Positions 1 to 9,299 of a DNA stretch of 64,000 bases are shown piece after piece. Source of the DNA: Ampelomyces quisqualis (Eukaryota; Ascomycota; Dothideomycetes; Pleosporales; Phaeosphaeriaceae); assembly GCA_018398575.1 (NCBI GenBank), contig JAGTXZ010000021.1:1178001-1242000 (forward strand). Reading direction: 5' to 3'. Under the pieces are notes generated by a model that saw nothing but the letters and a program-made list of their open reading frames with translations, was not told the origin of the DNA and searched no databases. The position numbers and the translations under genes are program-made. The first letter of the stretch is position 1. Every line of letters begins with the position of its first letter.

Positions 1-1407
1 CAGGTCGCCATGCAGATAGGCCTACATCAGCCGACTCATGCACAAGACTTTGCAAGGACCAAGGTCCGCCTACGACAGGAGGACATCAACGACCGACTCC
101 GCACGTGGGCAGTCTGCAACACGGTAGCCCAGACGTGAGCTCTCCGTTCCGTGTATTCGGATCTTGCTAACATGCCCAAGTGTGTCCACCGGTAACGGTC
201 AACCATCAATCACTCTCTACAATTCAACGCTCGAGTTCGACGTCGACGACGAAAACGACATGCAAATCCTGCCTCCTACACTGTTCGTTCGGTTGCGACA
301 GGAGAAGGCCGCAGATCGGATAGGTCGACAGCTCTATTCCACACACAAAGACCGGACTGATGATGAAGCTATCATATACCTAAACATGCAGGCAGAGCGA
401 TTGAAGGCGGAGCGCAAGTCCTTAGATGGAGTTGACAATGGTGTGTTAAGTGGTGCCTGTCATCCAAGCCCTGATGTGACTGACTTTAAACAGAACTCGA
501 GGAATTGTATCATCGCGCGGTTTCGGTCCACACTCATCTCTATTCATTCTTCATAGCGGATCCTCGCCTAGAACGCCGGGAAGACTTGGTGGCCCTGTAT
601 TTTGCAGCAACAGGCTTCCTGGACCGCGTGTTCAAGCTGCATCGCGAGAACAAGTTGCTCTTCGTTCCATATTACATCATGCAAATGTCTCTTGCCGCGG
701 GTTTCGCTCTCGTCAAAATCCTCAACTCCGACTTTGCAAGCAGACTGCCCGTTGAGCAAGGTCGCAAGTATGTATTGCAGACAGTCGATGTGCTGAGGAA
801 GGCCAAGGTCTGGCCCAATGACCTCCTCGATCGTTTCGCTGAAGTTCTGGCGCAGTTGTGGAAGGAGAGCTCGCGAGGGCGAAGCCTTCACAGTTTGTCG
901 CAATCGCCGTCGGTCAGTAACGCAGGAATGAGCACATTCAACCAACATCTCCAGCAGCAACACCAACAATCGCCAACCCAACAAAATCAGCATCAGCATC
1001 AGCACCAGCGACGAAATAGTACCGGTCTGCATGATGATATTCTGGGTCTTATAGTTCGCAGTCGGAAGAGCATGAGTGTGGTGTTCGACTGCGTGTGGCG
1101 CTGGCGAGAAGCTCAAGTTAGTGGCGCTGCAGACCAGCTCGACAGCACTGTCATGACCAATCCCACGAACCCAGACTCATCCACGAGCTCGACTCCCCCA
1201 CCAGGGACCGTCGTCGAAAATCCTGCCCATAGCCTGCCCAACTTCAATCCTCACCTCAACACGCTCAGCATGCCGCTCCAGCTACCTCAAGGTCTCGCAA
1301 GTGCTAACAGCTTCGAGTTTTTCGACTCAGTGTCTTGGATGCTGGACACGCAGAACGACTGGAACCAGTACCCCACTGGAGGTTTCGGTGCTGAATTTGG
1401 TGCTTAG
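1..1407 (+). CDS. Fungal Zn2Cys6-type transcription factor, C-terminal part (5' end outside window)
   Basis: Three exons: 1-134, 181-440 and 494-1407, joined by introns 135-180 (GTGAGC, branch GCTAAC, AAG) and 441-493 (GTGTGT ... CAG). The splice phases keep one frame of 435 codons to the TAG at 1405-1407. The spliced part resembles the middle homology region of fungal binuclear-cluster regulators: a helical segment beginning QVAMQIGLHQPTHAQDFAR, then RLRTWAVCNTVAQ, then a long helical stretch (about 505-870). A Gln/His-rich low-complexity stretch follows (about 940-1010), and the C-terminus ends with an aromatic/acidic segment (FFDSVSWMLDTQNDW) that could be an activation domain. The Zn2Cys6 DNA-binding domain would lie upstream and is not seen. 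Such proteins are nuclear regulators of metabolism or stress genes; the target cannot be told. The family is likely; a more exact name (Leu3- or War1-like) is not supported. Confidence 0.75.
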
Positions 1408-3392
1408 AACGTCTTCATGGTGTCAAGTTCTCCCTATGATACAGCACCTGATACTCCAAAACCAAAGCCATGACCGCTCCCGTTTAGACAAGGTTCGATG
1501 CCTCCGAAATCGGCTCCACATCTTACTCCTCGTCTCCGGCGAAAAGTATGGCTTGCGATATTTTCCCATCTCTTCATTAGTGTTTCTTCAAGTATTTTGA
1601 TCATCTTAGCGCGGAGTTTGGCCGGCGTGAAGGTGTCGGGAGTCGGCAGACGGCCGCAATCTGCATTTCTTCATCCACATCAGGCGGTACTATTCTGTTC
1701 GACTTGCTGTTCACGGCACTGCAGGAGCCCGTGTCATAGTCGTCAAAGACATTATTGCTCTTACCCCAGCAGTGATTACTAGTAATAAACTCACTTACCA
1801 TCAATCAAATTCCTCATCTCAATCAGCGTTACTTACGCTGGACCAAGAGTTGCAAACTTGCAAGACACAAACGTCACAGAACGCCTCGCCAACCCCGCTC
1901 TTCCCCTATGACTATGCCATCAACCCTCATAGTGTTGGTGCCTTCGATATCATATCTGTCGGTGCAGCTGATAGACTATTGAACACCCTCCTATTCGGTG
2001 TACATGGTGACTTATCACAGGGGCTGTTCACTCAACTCGCTTCAAGGTCCGTATGTCGAATCTTCCATGAGTCCAAGGATAATTGACGTCGAAACAATCA
2101 TAGTGATCGATACTTCGCCTCAAGATAGCTACACTCCCAGTCGTTGATGTAAGTGATCCAGACGTCTATCTCTAGCCCAATCTGCTCCAGCAAAGTCGCC
2201 GTACGCGGCCTCGTCGAGCATGTGAGCTACACCAAGATCGGACTGCGGCTTTCTGGTGGTAGCGATCTCGAAAGCCGCGCGCGCGACGGAGAACCACCGC
2301 CTGTATAGCGAGATACCAAGGTGCTGGAACAGACAAGCAGGGAATGCGTAGTAGTGGGGAGGGACACGCATCGTGTCGTTGTGGAGTCATGGAAGAAACT
2401 ACTTGCCGTCCTCGATGCGTCTACCAGTGAAACGTACGCTTCAAGCTTCTCCAAGTTGTTTCCCCCCCAAAAAAAAACATTTACATTTCCTTGCATGGTG
2501 CCAAGTCGCTCATCTCTGCACCACGGTCTTTTGTTTCGTGTTCAAGGCCTTGGGGTCCAGTAGGAACGACGGCGTGAGAAGCGGGTTGAACTTGAGGACT
2601 TCAATTCATTCAGTAAACTGCTCAAGTGAGCAGTCCAGAATTCTGCTCACCTTTGCTCTTTTTCTGCTCCAGACTGAACACCAGCTGTCCTCTTGAACTA
2701 GCTGGCTGGGCGGATGATGCTGACGTCGTTGGGTTTGCCGAAAGCTTCAGGCCATGTTTTCCCATGTTTTCCCGATGCACTGCCAATTACTTTTCGTACG
2801 TTGTGACCACCTCGTCAGGATGGGGGAGATTAGATGAGCTGGCTTGTCGAAGATTGCTGCACGATTGGTTCCTAATGGTCCTCCAAGGGCGGGAGCGCGG
2901 GGTCAAATACCGACACGTTGAGTATCTGAACACGCACTGATAGGTCGCTTACGGCTAGAAAGTAAAAGTTTGTTTTTAGAAAATGGAATTCGTCTTCCCA
3001 CATTTATTCCGCTCTGACATGGGAGGTTGCTGGCGTCGAAAATGATTACCTCGACTCTGCCCCCGCAATATGAGCAAAGACGCTTCTAGTGCCGAAACAC
3101 TTGGGCCCAGTCAAATCCCTAGCAGGATACCACATCAGAAGTTAGCACGATACGGGGTACTATATCAGGAGTCAGTATGAGAGATTAGCACCCACTTGCA
3201 CGACCTGTATGCAGTCAATCCTTTTCATCGATGCATATGACCCCACTAGACTAGTCATATCCCTGCAGGCATATGTTCATGTCTGACATCGCAAATCGTA
3301 CCTGGGATCCGCTGGCTGCTCACATCTATCGCGCAGCTCGTTGATGATAGGGGATATATATCAACTTGAACAGAACATTAGGATATGCTCCT
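1408..3392. other. Intergenic DNA, no convincing gene
   Basis: Balanced base composition. Only short frames with no recognisable domains are present, on both strands. A minus-strand frame at 2129-2371 has protein-like composition but no recognised motif and no clear start. Two loosely similar 20-bp stretches occur near 3128 and 3162. The stretch probably holds the 3' UTR of the transcription-factor gene and the upstream region of the tRNA gene. Confidence 0.5.
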
Positions 3393-3527
3393 GGCAAGAT
3401 GGCCGAGCGGTTAAGGCGCTAGCTTCAGGTGCTAGTAGAGAAATCTGCGTGGGTGTACGTCGACTCCACCGAAGTCTCACTTCGAGACTCTATGCTAATA
3501 TGCCGCAGTCGAGTCCCACTCTTGTCA
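3393..3527 (+). tRNA. tRNA-Leu (anticodon CAG) interrupted in the T-loop by a 54-nt intron-like insert
   Basis: The acceptor stem GGCAAGA (3393-3399) pairs with TCTTGTC (3520-3526), discriminator A3527. The D-stem is GCC (3402-3404)/GGC (3415-3417). The anticodon stem is CTAGC (3419-3423)/GCTAG (3431-3435) with loop TTCAGGT, so the anticodon is CAG at 3426-3428. A class II variable arm follows (3436-3448). The T-stem GTGGG (3449-3453) and T3454 are separated from TCGAGT (3509-3514) and CCCAC (3515-3519) by 3455-3508. Removing the insert restores a standard T-arm with a seven-base loop. The insert starts GTACGT, contains TGCTAATA (3493-3500) and ends CAG, the signals of a fungal spliceosomal intron. 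It also holds a 6-bp hairpin (3473-3478/3484-3489). No intron is seen at the usual 37/38 position. The insert splits the B box, although its CAG end partly rebuilds one. The pairing and the nearby T-run favour a real gene; a disabled copy is possible. Confidence 0.8.
3455..3508 (+). other. Intron-like insert inside the tRNA-Leu T-loop
   Basis: 54 nt bounded by GTACGT and CAG, with a CTAAT branch-like motif whose candidate branch A lies about 11 nt before the 3' end. Size and signals match the two introns seen in the transcription-factor gene at the start of the window. tRNA introns removed by the tRNA splicing endonuclease lie at 37/38 in fungi, so position and signals are both unusual. No bulge-helix-bulge was evident to me around the junctions. 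Confidence 0.6.
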
Positions 3528-3534
3528 ACGTCTC

Positions 3535-3539
3535 TTTTT
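3535..3539 (+). terminator. RNA polymerase III terminator of the tRNA-Leu gene
   Basis: A run of five T residues begins 8 nt after the discriminator base, the normal place and form of a Pol III stop. It argues that the interrupted tRNA is a transcription unit rather than a chance match. Confidence 0.6.
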
Positions 3540-3865
3540 GCCACGGAATCTTTCTTACCGATGCATACTTTTTGCCTGAGAGACGTTTATCAGGAAGCCT
3601 GACATTGCCCTCTTGCTTTGACGTTGTGGGAGAGTGGGGGCAGAACACGAGAGAGCGGGGCACCGACGATTTCAAGGTTTGGTCTGTGCTTGGTGTCTAT
3701 GAAACGCGTCGCGACTGACCTCATCGAGGAACTCAAGCGACGTCGTGACCTCCTACACAGTAACGCATTGTTGTAATCGTGGCTCAGCTCTTGTTGCATG
3801 GCATAGAGAGTTTCTGGGCGGAACGATAGGCGTGCCCAGCCCTTGGACGCCTCATAGATGATGCA
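3540..3865. other. Intergenic DNA between the tRNA and the transposon island
   Basis: Balanced composition, no gene recognised. It ends at GCAT (3863-3866), the tetranucleotide that recurs at every Helitron boundary in this window. Confidence 0.5.
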
Positions 3866-3947
3866 TCTACTTATTAACAGCCGAAGTCTAACTCCCGCGC
3901 AGCGGCCCTGCACGACCTGTAATTTTCGCGAAGCGACCGTCTATACT
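3866..3947 (+). repeat. Helitron 5'-terminal sequence, copy 1
   Basis: 82 bp aligned without gaps to 53277-53358. Differences are largely C/T and G/A, with the second copy the AT-richer one, plus two G/T positions. It starts TCTACTTATTAACAGCC. Confidence 0.75.
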
Positions 3948-4045
3948 GCTGCTACAATCCTATCTAATTTTTAAGTCCTAAATCCTTTTGTGTCTTCTGC
4001 AAAACAGGTGCAAAGATATTATTTTCTATCTGTGCCCTTTGTTTG

Positions 4046-4882
4046 CGTCAGGAAAACACAACGTTGGCAACATCCGCGACATTGGCGACATTGTTGGAAC
4101 GGTCGACCAGACAGTTTTTGACCGTAGTCTACGGTGCCTAGCTACCCCTATTTGTTCTGGCCGCCTAATTAGACAAAAACGCCCAAATTGATCCACCTGA
4201 TCTACTAGACCCACCTGCCCCACCCGCGCAATTACGTAATTATTCTAAAAACCTAAAATATAGAGCTTAATTCCCTCTTTAAAACGCACTATTCAGAATT
4301 TTTATAGCTGCTCTAGTTGCTGAGATGCACAGCAGTAAAGTTTGTAACTTTTTAATGTTCTTTGCCAAGGCTTGTTTTCGCTAAAGCTCTAGCACTTTAA
4401 CTAGATAATATATTATATTTTTTTTTAAAGAAATAGTAACTAAAGTATAGATTTTACTTTAGAACTATTTTATTTTAGTATATTATAGTGTGGGCGTAGA
4501 GATCTACTGTGTTAAACGTACTTTAAAGTTTTTTTAAAAAAGTTTATAACTTCAACGCGCTATATCTTAATAACTAGAGTAGCTAAAAAAAATCTAAATA
4601 GTGCATTTTAAAGAGGGAATTCCGCTCTATATTTTGTATTTTTAGGTTACTTACGTAATTATAAAAATACAGCAATACAGTCACGTAAGTAAAATTGGTA
4701 ACATTAGCAACACTAGCGACACTAGCAACACTGTTAGGTTGCTAGCAACTCGCTAGCGACTCGCTAGCGACTAGAAGTAAGTGGGGCAACTTTAGCAAAT
4801 TGTCTAGTAGACAGTATTGCTGTTGGGCCGCTGCGGGTTGCAGCGATCAGGCTAATCAGATTAATCTTAAATTTTCCTAACA
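4046..4882 (+). mobile_element. MITE-like DNA element X, left copy (837 bp)
   Basis: Begins CGTCAGGAAAA and ends TTTTCCTAACA, giving short terminal inverted repeats of the form YGTYAGGAAAA. It is flanked by TG on both sides (4044-4045, 4883-4884). The reverse complement of the whole unit is present at 48207-49050. Subterminal parts carry short repeats of the type GCRACAYTAGCGACA, and the centre contains two imperfect inverted arms of ~95 bp (about 4235-4330 and 4560-4660). No coding capacity is seen, so it would depend on a transposase elsewhere. The dinucleotide duplication (TA at the other copy) suggests Tc1/mariner mobilisation. Confidence 0.7.
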
Positions 4883-4884
4883 TG

Positions 4885-5519
4885 CTAGACTACATAGACT
4901 AATATTCTTATATAGTCTGCATTAGATTATTAATTTACTGTTCTTTTTTAGTTTCTTAACTTTAAGTGCTAGCTTCTTTTTCCTATTCTTATAGTCTATA
5001 CGTTTAGTTTTTTTCTACTACGTACCTATAATAGCTTTACGTTATATAAATAATTTTATACCTCTTACGTTTACTTAGGTTATAAGTTAACTATCTTCTA
5101 TAGTCTTTTATACAATCTGTTAGTAGTATTTAGCTTTATTAAGGTTCTATACTAACTATCTAGGCGCGTTTTACTAGCCCTGTATTTCCTGCACTATAGT
5201 TTATATTCTCTATCTAACCTATAATATATGTTTAATACTAACTAGGTTACTTAGACAGGCTGCTACAAACGTATATAGCTAGCTTCCTAAACTATAATTA
5301 ATCTATAGGCAATATAGCGCGCTTATATAGTTTCTCTTATCTGTTAGACCTCTATAGCTGTTATAGCTTCTCTCTTCTCTAATCTCTTACTCTAGCTATC
5401 TATACAGTCTTTATAGCTAAGTCTTATAATTTTTTTATCCTTTTTTTATCTACTTATAGTCTATCTATCCTCTTTACTATCTTCTCTAACCTTATCTTAA
5501 AACGCCTAACTACTTCTAT
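4885..5519 (+). pseudogene. Helitron left part between X and E
   Basis: AT-rich, heavily mutated DNA that joins to 39241 onward once E and its duplicated TSD (tctat) are removed. It should hold the Helitron 5' region and perhaps the start of its protein, but I recognise no motif here. Confidence 0.4.
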
Positions 5520-5737
5520 TGTTAAGGAGTAGACTCTAAGAGTAGATGCTAGGAAATAAAGACGTAAATTTATGTCCTATTCTAATTGTTACTTAAAGGG
5601 TTTTTATAGTCTAAAGGATTTTAGTGTTTTAGTCTAAAACGTTTTTAGTGTTCTAGTCTAGAGCGTTTTTAGTGTTCTAGTTTAGAGAGCTAAAGTTTTT
5701 CTATAACTAAGAACTAACTAGGTAGCAGCCTATTACA
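5520..5737 (-). repeat. LTR of element E, 3' LTR in coding sense
   Basis: 218 bp, same length as 39018-39235. Every difference I see between the two is a transition, and this copy is the more AT-rich. Confidence 0.85.
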
Positions 5738-7795
5738 TAATCTTCTTACTCTAGCGCTAGGTGCGCTTAGACCTGCGCAACTATTAAAATAAAAATTACT
5801 TTACCTAGATTTATTATTTTACACTTTTACTTTTCTTTTTAGGTAGTACTATATACTATACTAGCTTTGCCTTTTACACACTTGCTTGCGCGTTACCTTT
5901 CTTATTAACCTACGCATCTCTTGTGCCTATGTTGCTATTTACAAAGATACTAAGTTTATGTACTCTTTGTAGTTCTCTAGCTAAGTGTTATGCTACTAAC
6001 TTTTTTATTATAAGTTTTACATCTAAGGCGCTAAGCTAGGTCTAAGCATATTGCTAACTAGTAATGAGATAGACTAGATATTGTTATTAAGGCTAAGCTT
6101 AACCTACTATGTTATTTAGGCTGCGCTATTACTTAGCTTAAGAGTAATAAGTCTAAGTGTAAAATTACTTATAGTAAAAGTACTTACTCTTAGTGCAAGA
6201 ACGCTTATATTGCGTATAGGCCTGTAAGTTAACTACTATATTCTTTTACTTTTCTAGTTAATTCTAATTACTTTTTAGATTAACAATTACTTTAAGATTA
6301 TAGTTATTTTGCTTTGTAACGCGCTTGCTTGCAATCTTAAAGTTAAGCAGCTGTTAACGCAGTATATAATTACTAGTCTCTAGTTTAACTTTGTTAACAA
6401 GCTTAGAGCTACTTAAGCAAAGTCTTGTAGTAGTAACAAGTCTAGCTACTAGAGTCTAACGCGCAAGGTTAATAAAGTTAATGTCCTAGTAAATATCTGC
6501 TAGCTTTTCTAGCAGCTCCTTGTTAAGCAAAACACTATTATTTATAAGCTTAATAATATTAGCGCTAGCGTATAGCAGCTCTACACTAATATAAGTTCTT
6601 TTTAATTTGTTTTTTCTCTATTAAGGTTTGTTTTCTTAAAGTGTTATGTGTATTCTACTAACATTTAATTAGGCTAAAGAGCATAACATATAGATCTCTA
6701 GTGTAAGCTTCTAGGTTTCTTATATTAGCAACGCCCTCTATACTACTAACAGGCTACTTTGTTACCTTAATATAATAAAGTCTAACATCTATAAGAAGCT
6801 TACGTATAACGCAAAGGTGTAGGCTAAAACTAATTATTTAGTAATAGTAACTATTACGCTTTCTAATAGTAAGAAAGTAGGCTCTAGTGTATAGTATCTT
6901 TGCTATAGTTTCTATATAGCGCCTGTAAGTAATTTCTATAGTAATAGACTTTTCTTTATAGTCTCTACCTTTGTTCTATTACTAAGCCTAGACTCTATAA
7001 AACTAATCTTATATTCTTTAATACTGCTTATATATTAGACTAAATGTTGTGCTCTATGTCTTAGGCTTATAGGTTCTTATAGCTTTACTTCTATTGCAGA
7101 CGTTGTTATTCTTACTAGTTCTTGTAGTCTAGCGCAGTCTAAGTATTAGAATCTTATACTCTTTTTTTAGGTTTTTTTAAACTCTCTAAAGATTTATATT
7201 ACGCTGTGTCTTAACTAACTATTGCCTAGCTTAAGTAGCTAGATCTCTAGAGTTAATCTAAGCTCTTTCTTTTATATTCTTTAGCTATTAATTTGTTAAC
7301 ACTAAGCTTCTAGACTCTTCCTTCTCTATTTCTAAGTTATTCTAGGTAGTTAGTAAGACTATTGCATTAGTTCTTAGGTATTAGTATTTAGGTTTCTTGT
7401 GTCTAGTTTCTAGAGATAGTTAACTACTAGTTATATCTTTACTGTTAACTAGTTAGAGCTGTTGCAAGTTAGCTAATAGAATAGATATAAGTATTTTCTT
7501 CTTTCTCTACTCTTTACTAAAGCTTCTAGTCTTAGGCTTTGTCTATTGCAGTATTCTTGCATTCCCTCTATTAGTTACTCTTTAGTGTTAAGTATTATTT
7601 CTAAACGCAACTAAGTGCGCTACTATATTATTTCTTATGCCTTTAGTTCTTTTTATACTTATCTTAAGTTTATTCTTTTTTTACAAATCTCTTCTATATA
7701 TAACGCTGTTATCTCTTCTAGTATTACTATACGTAACTGCAGCTCTTTTCTCTACTCTTTTTCTTTACTAATATGTTTTATTTAGTAGTTAGAGT
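5738..7795 (-). pseudogene. Element E, distal part after integrase
   Basis: About 2 kb of E between the break made by copy A and the LTR. It should contain the end of integrase and anything downstream of pol. No motif survives clearly enough to name. TSD agagt of copy A is at 7791-7795. Confidence 0.45.
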
Positions 7796-8094
7796 TGTAA
7801 CAACGCAGGTAGGTACAGCTATTAGGATTAAATTAGATACGTATCAGAGGCATATAAGAGTGCGTGTTGTATCAGAGATTCTAGATTAGCTATATATCTA
7901 TAGGTCTTGTACAGAAAGACAAGAGAAACTTATCCTCTATCTATGCTATAGGCTTATATTTATAGTAGGCGTAGCAGCTGAGTTAGAGCGCTGTTAGAGC
8001 GCTTTTAGTCCTAATCTACTAGCTTCCTATATAATCTGTTACTAAGCCTTTATAAAGTATCAAATGTAACATGTGTTTGCATGTACTTGTTACA
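7796..8094 (-). repeat. LTR of gypsy copy A (3' LTR in coding sense)
   Basis: 299 bp, starts TGTAACAACGCAGG, ends CTTGTTACA. Near-identical units of the same length occur seven times in the window. Confidence 0.9.
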
Positions 8095-8449
8095 TTACTC
8101 CTCTTCTTAAAATTAATAGTCTCTATTAATTAGGTCTATATTAGTGTTGTTTTAGATACCTCTCTAAATTGTTATAAACTCTTATTTACCTTAAGTTTAT
8201 TTTGAGATAACGTAATATAGCTGTTTGTTGTTGTTTTAATTAGCGCGCTAGCGCGTTTAACGTTCTTAACTTTACCTTAAGCTTTTTAAGCATATATACA
8301 AGGCTAGCCCTCTAGTATACTACTTCTTTATACTCTCCCCCTTATGTTTATATACCTAAAGCTATCTAAGCCTTGTTCTTTCTTAATTACTAGCTAACTA
8401 TATAGTAGATACACATAATACCTATTCCTGTCTCTCCTAAGGCTTATCT

Positions 8450-9125
8450 CTTAGCCTATTAGGTTGTTTGCCTGCAGGCTATAAGGGCTTTTGCCTGCAG
8501 CTATTTTAATATTAAGTTTAGATTCTATTTAGATGTGTCTAAGAAGTGTACTTATTGCACACTCTTAAATAAGAAGTGTTGCCTAGTTTCTCTATATGCA
8601 GGCTAAGAGTATAATAGCCTCTTTAGAGCCCTTAACTGCAGGTTTGCTGCCTTAGGTAGAGACAAGTCTAATAAGGTAGTGTTAGAGCAAGAGGCTGCTG
8701 TTAAAGAGGCAGCGTTTTAGTTAGCTACTGTTATGCAAGTAAGTACTGCATAAGTAGCTAATATAAACAACGCTAACTTGTTAGTTAGCGCTTATTACTA
8801 GAGGGAGGAGCTAGCTAAGGAGGTTAGGGTAATAGCTAAGAAGGTTAGGTTGCTTAGGAGAAGTATAGCAGGGTTAACTAGTGTAGTTGCTTAGCTAGTA
8901 GATATTATAATAGTATTAAGGGCTAATTAGTTAGTAGAGTAAGAGGAGGCGCAAAAGGTAGCGCAAGAGGCTAGTACTTGCAGTAAGCAGAGCTAGAACA
9001 GAAGACTACTAGGTAGTGCGTTAGTGTCTGCACCTAGGGATTTAGACAATTAAGAACGTTCTACTAGTAGTAATAACAGTCTACTGTTAGATCTAATAGA
9101 AGAGTAAGACTCCTATTATTAATAG
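8450..9125 (+). pseudogene. Antisense accessory frame of gypsy copy A (Cys-rich plus probable coiled coil)
   Basis: On the strand opposite to gag-pol, between the end of pol and the 3' LTR, one frame reads with protein-like composition interrupted only by TAG/TAA of the sort RIP makes from Trp and Gln codons. It shows Cys pairs (SKKCTYC near 8537, then KKCC), then a long Ala/Glu/Gln/Lys/Leu-rich stretch likely to be helical (about 8680-8960), then a Ser/Asn-rich tail. Equivalent frames are in copies B and D. Similar short Cys-pair hypothetical proteins are, from memory, common in filamentous fungi. Function unknown. Confidence 0.55.
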
Positions 9126-9299
9126 CTGTTACTTACTAGTATAGTAGTTGCAATATTAAGTTTAATTTCCCTAATATAATTGTCTTGTAATGCTATAAGA
9201 TCTTTAACTTCTTTTTCTTATACTGTAATCTATTTGGCTAATGCTTGTAGGAGTCCTAGCTGTTTTAGATAGCGTTTATAAAACACTTACAACATATAT

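Noticed and set aside
1498..2086. Two overlapping plus frames of about 100 codons
   Set aside because: No recognisable domain, no splice or start context, low-complexity composition; likely 3' UTR or intergenic.
2129..2371. 80-codon minus frame with protein-like composition
   Set aside because: No known motif, no continuation through a plausible intron, and competing minus frames overlap it. It could be a decayed gene piece, but I cannot support it.
3341..3718. 125-codon open frame
   Set aside because: It runs straight through the tRNA-Leu gene and its terminator; a chance frame.
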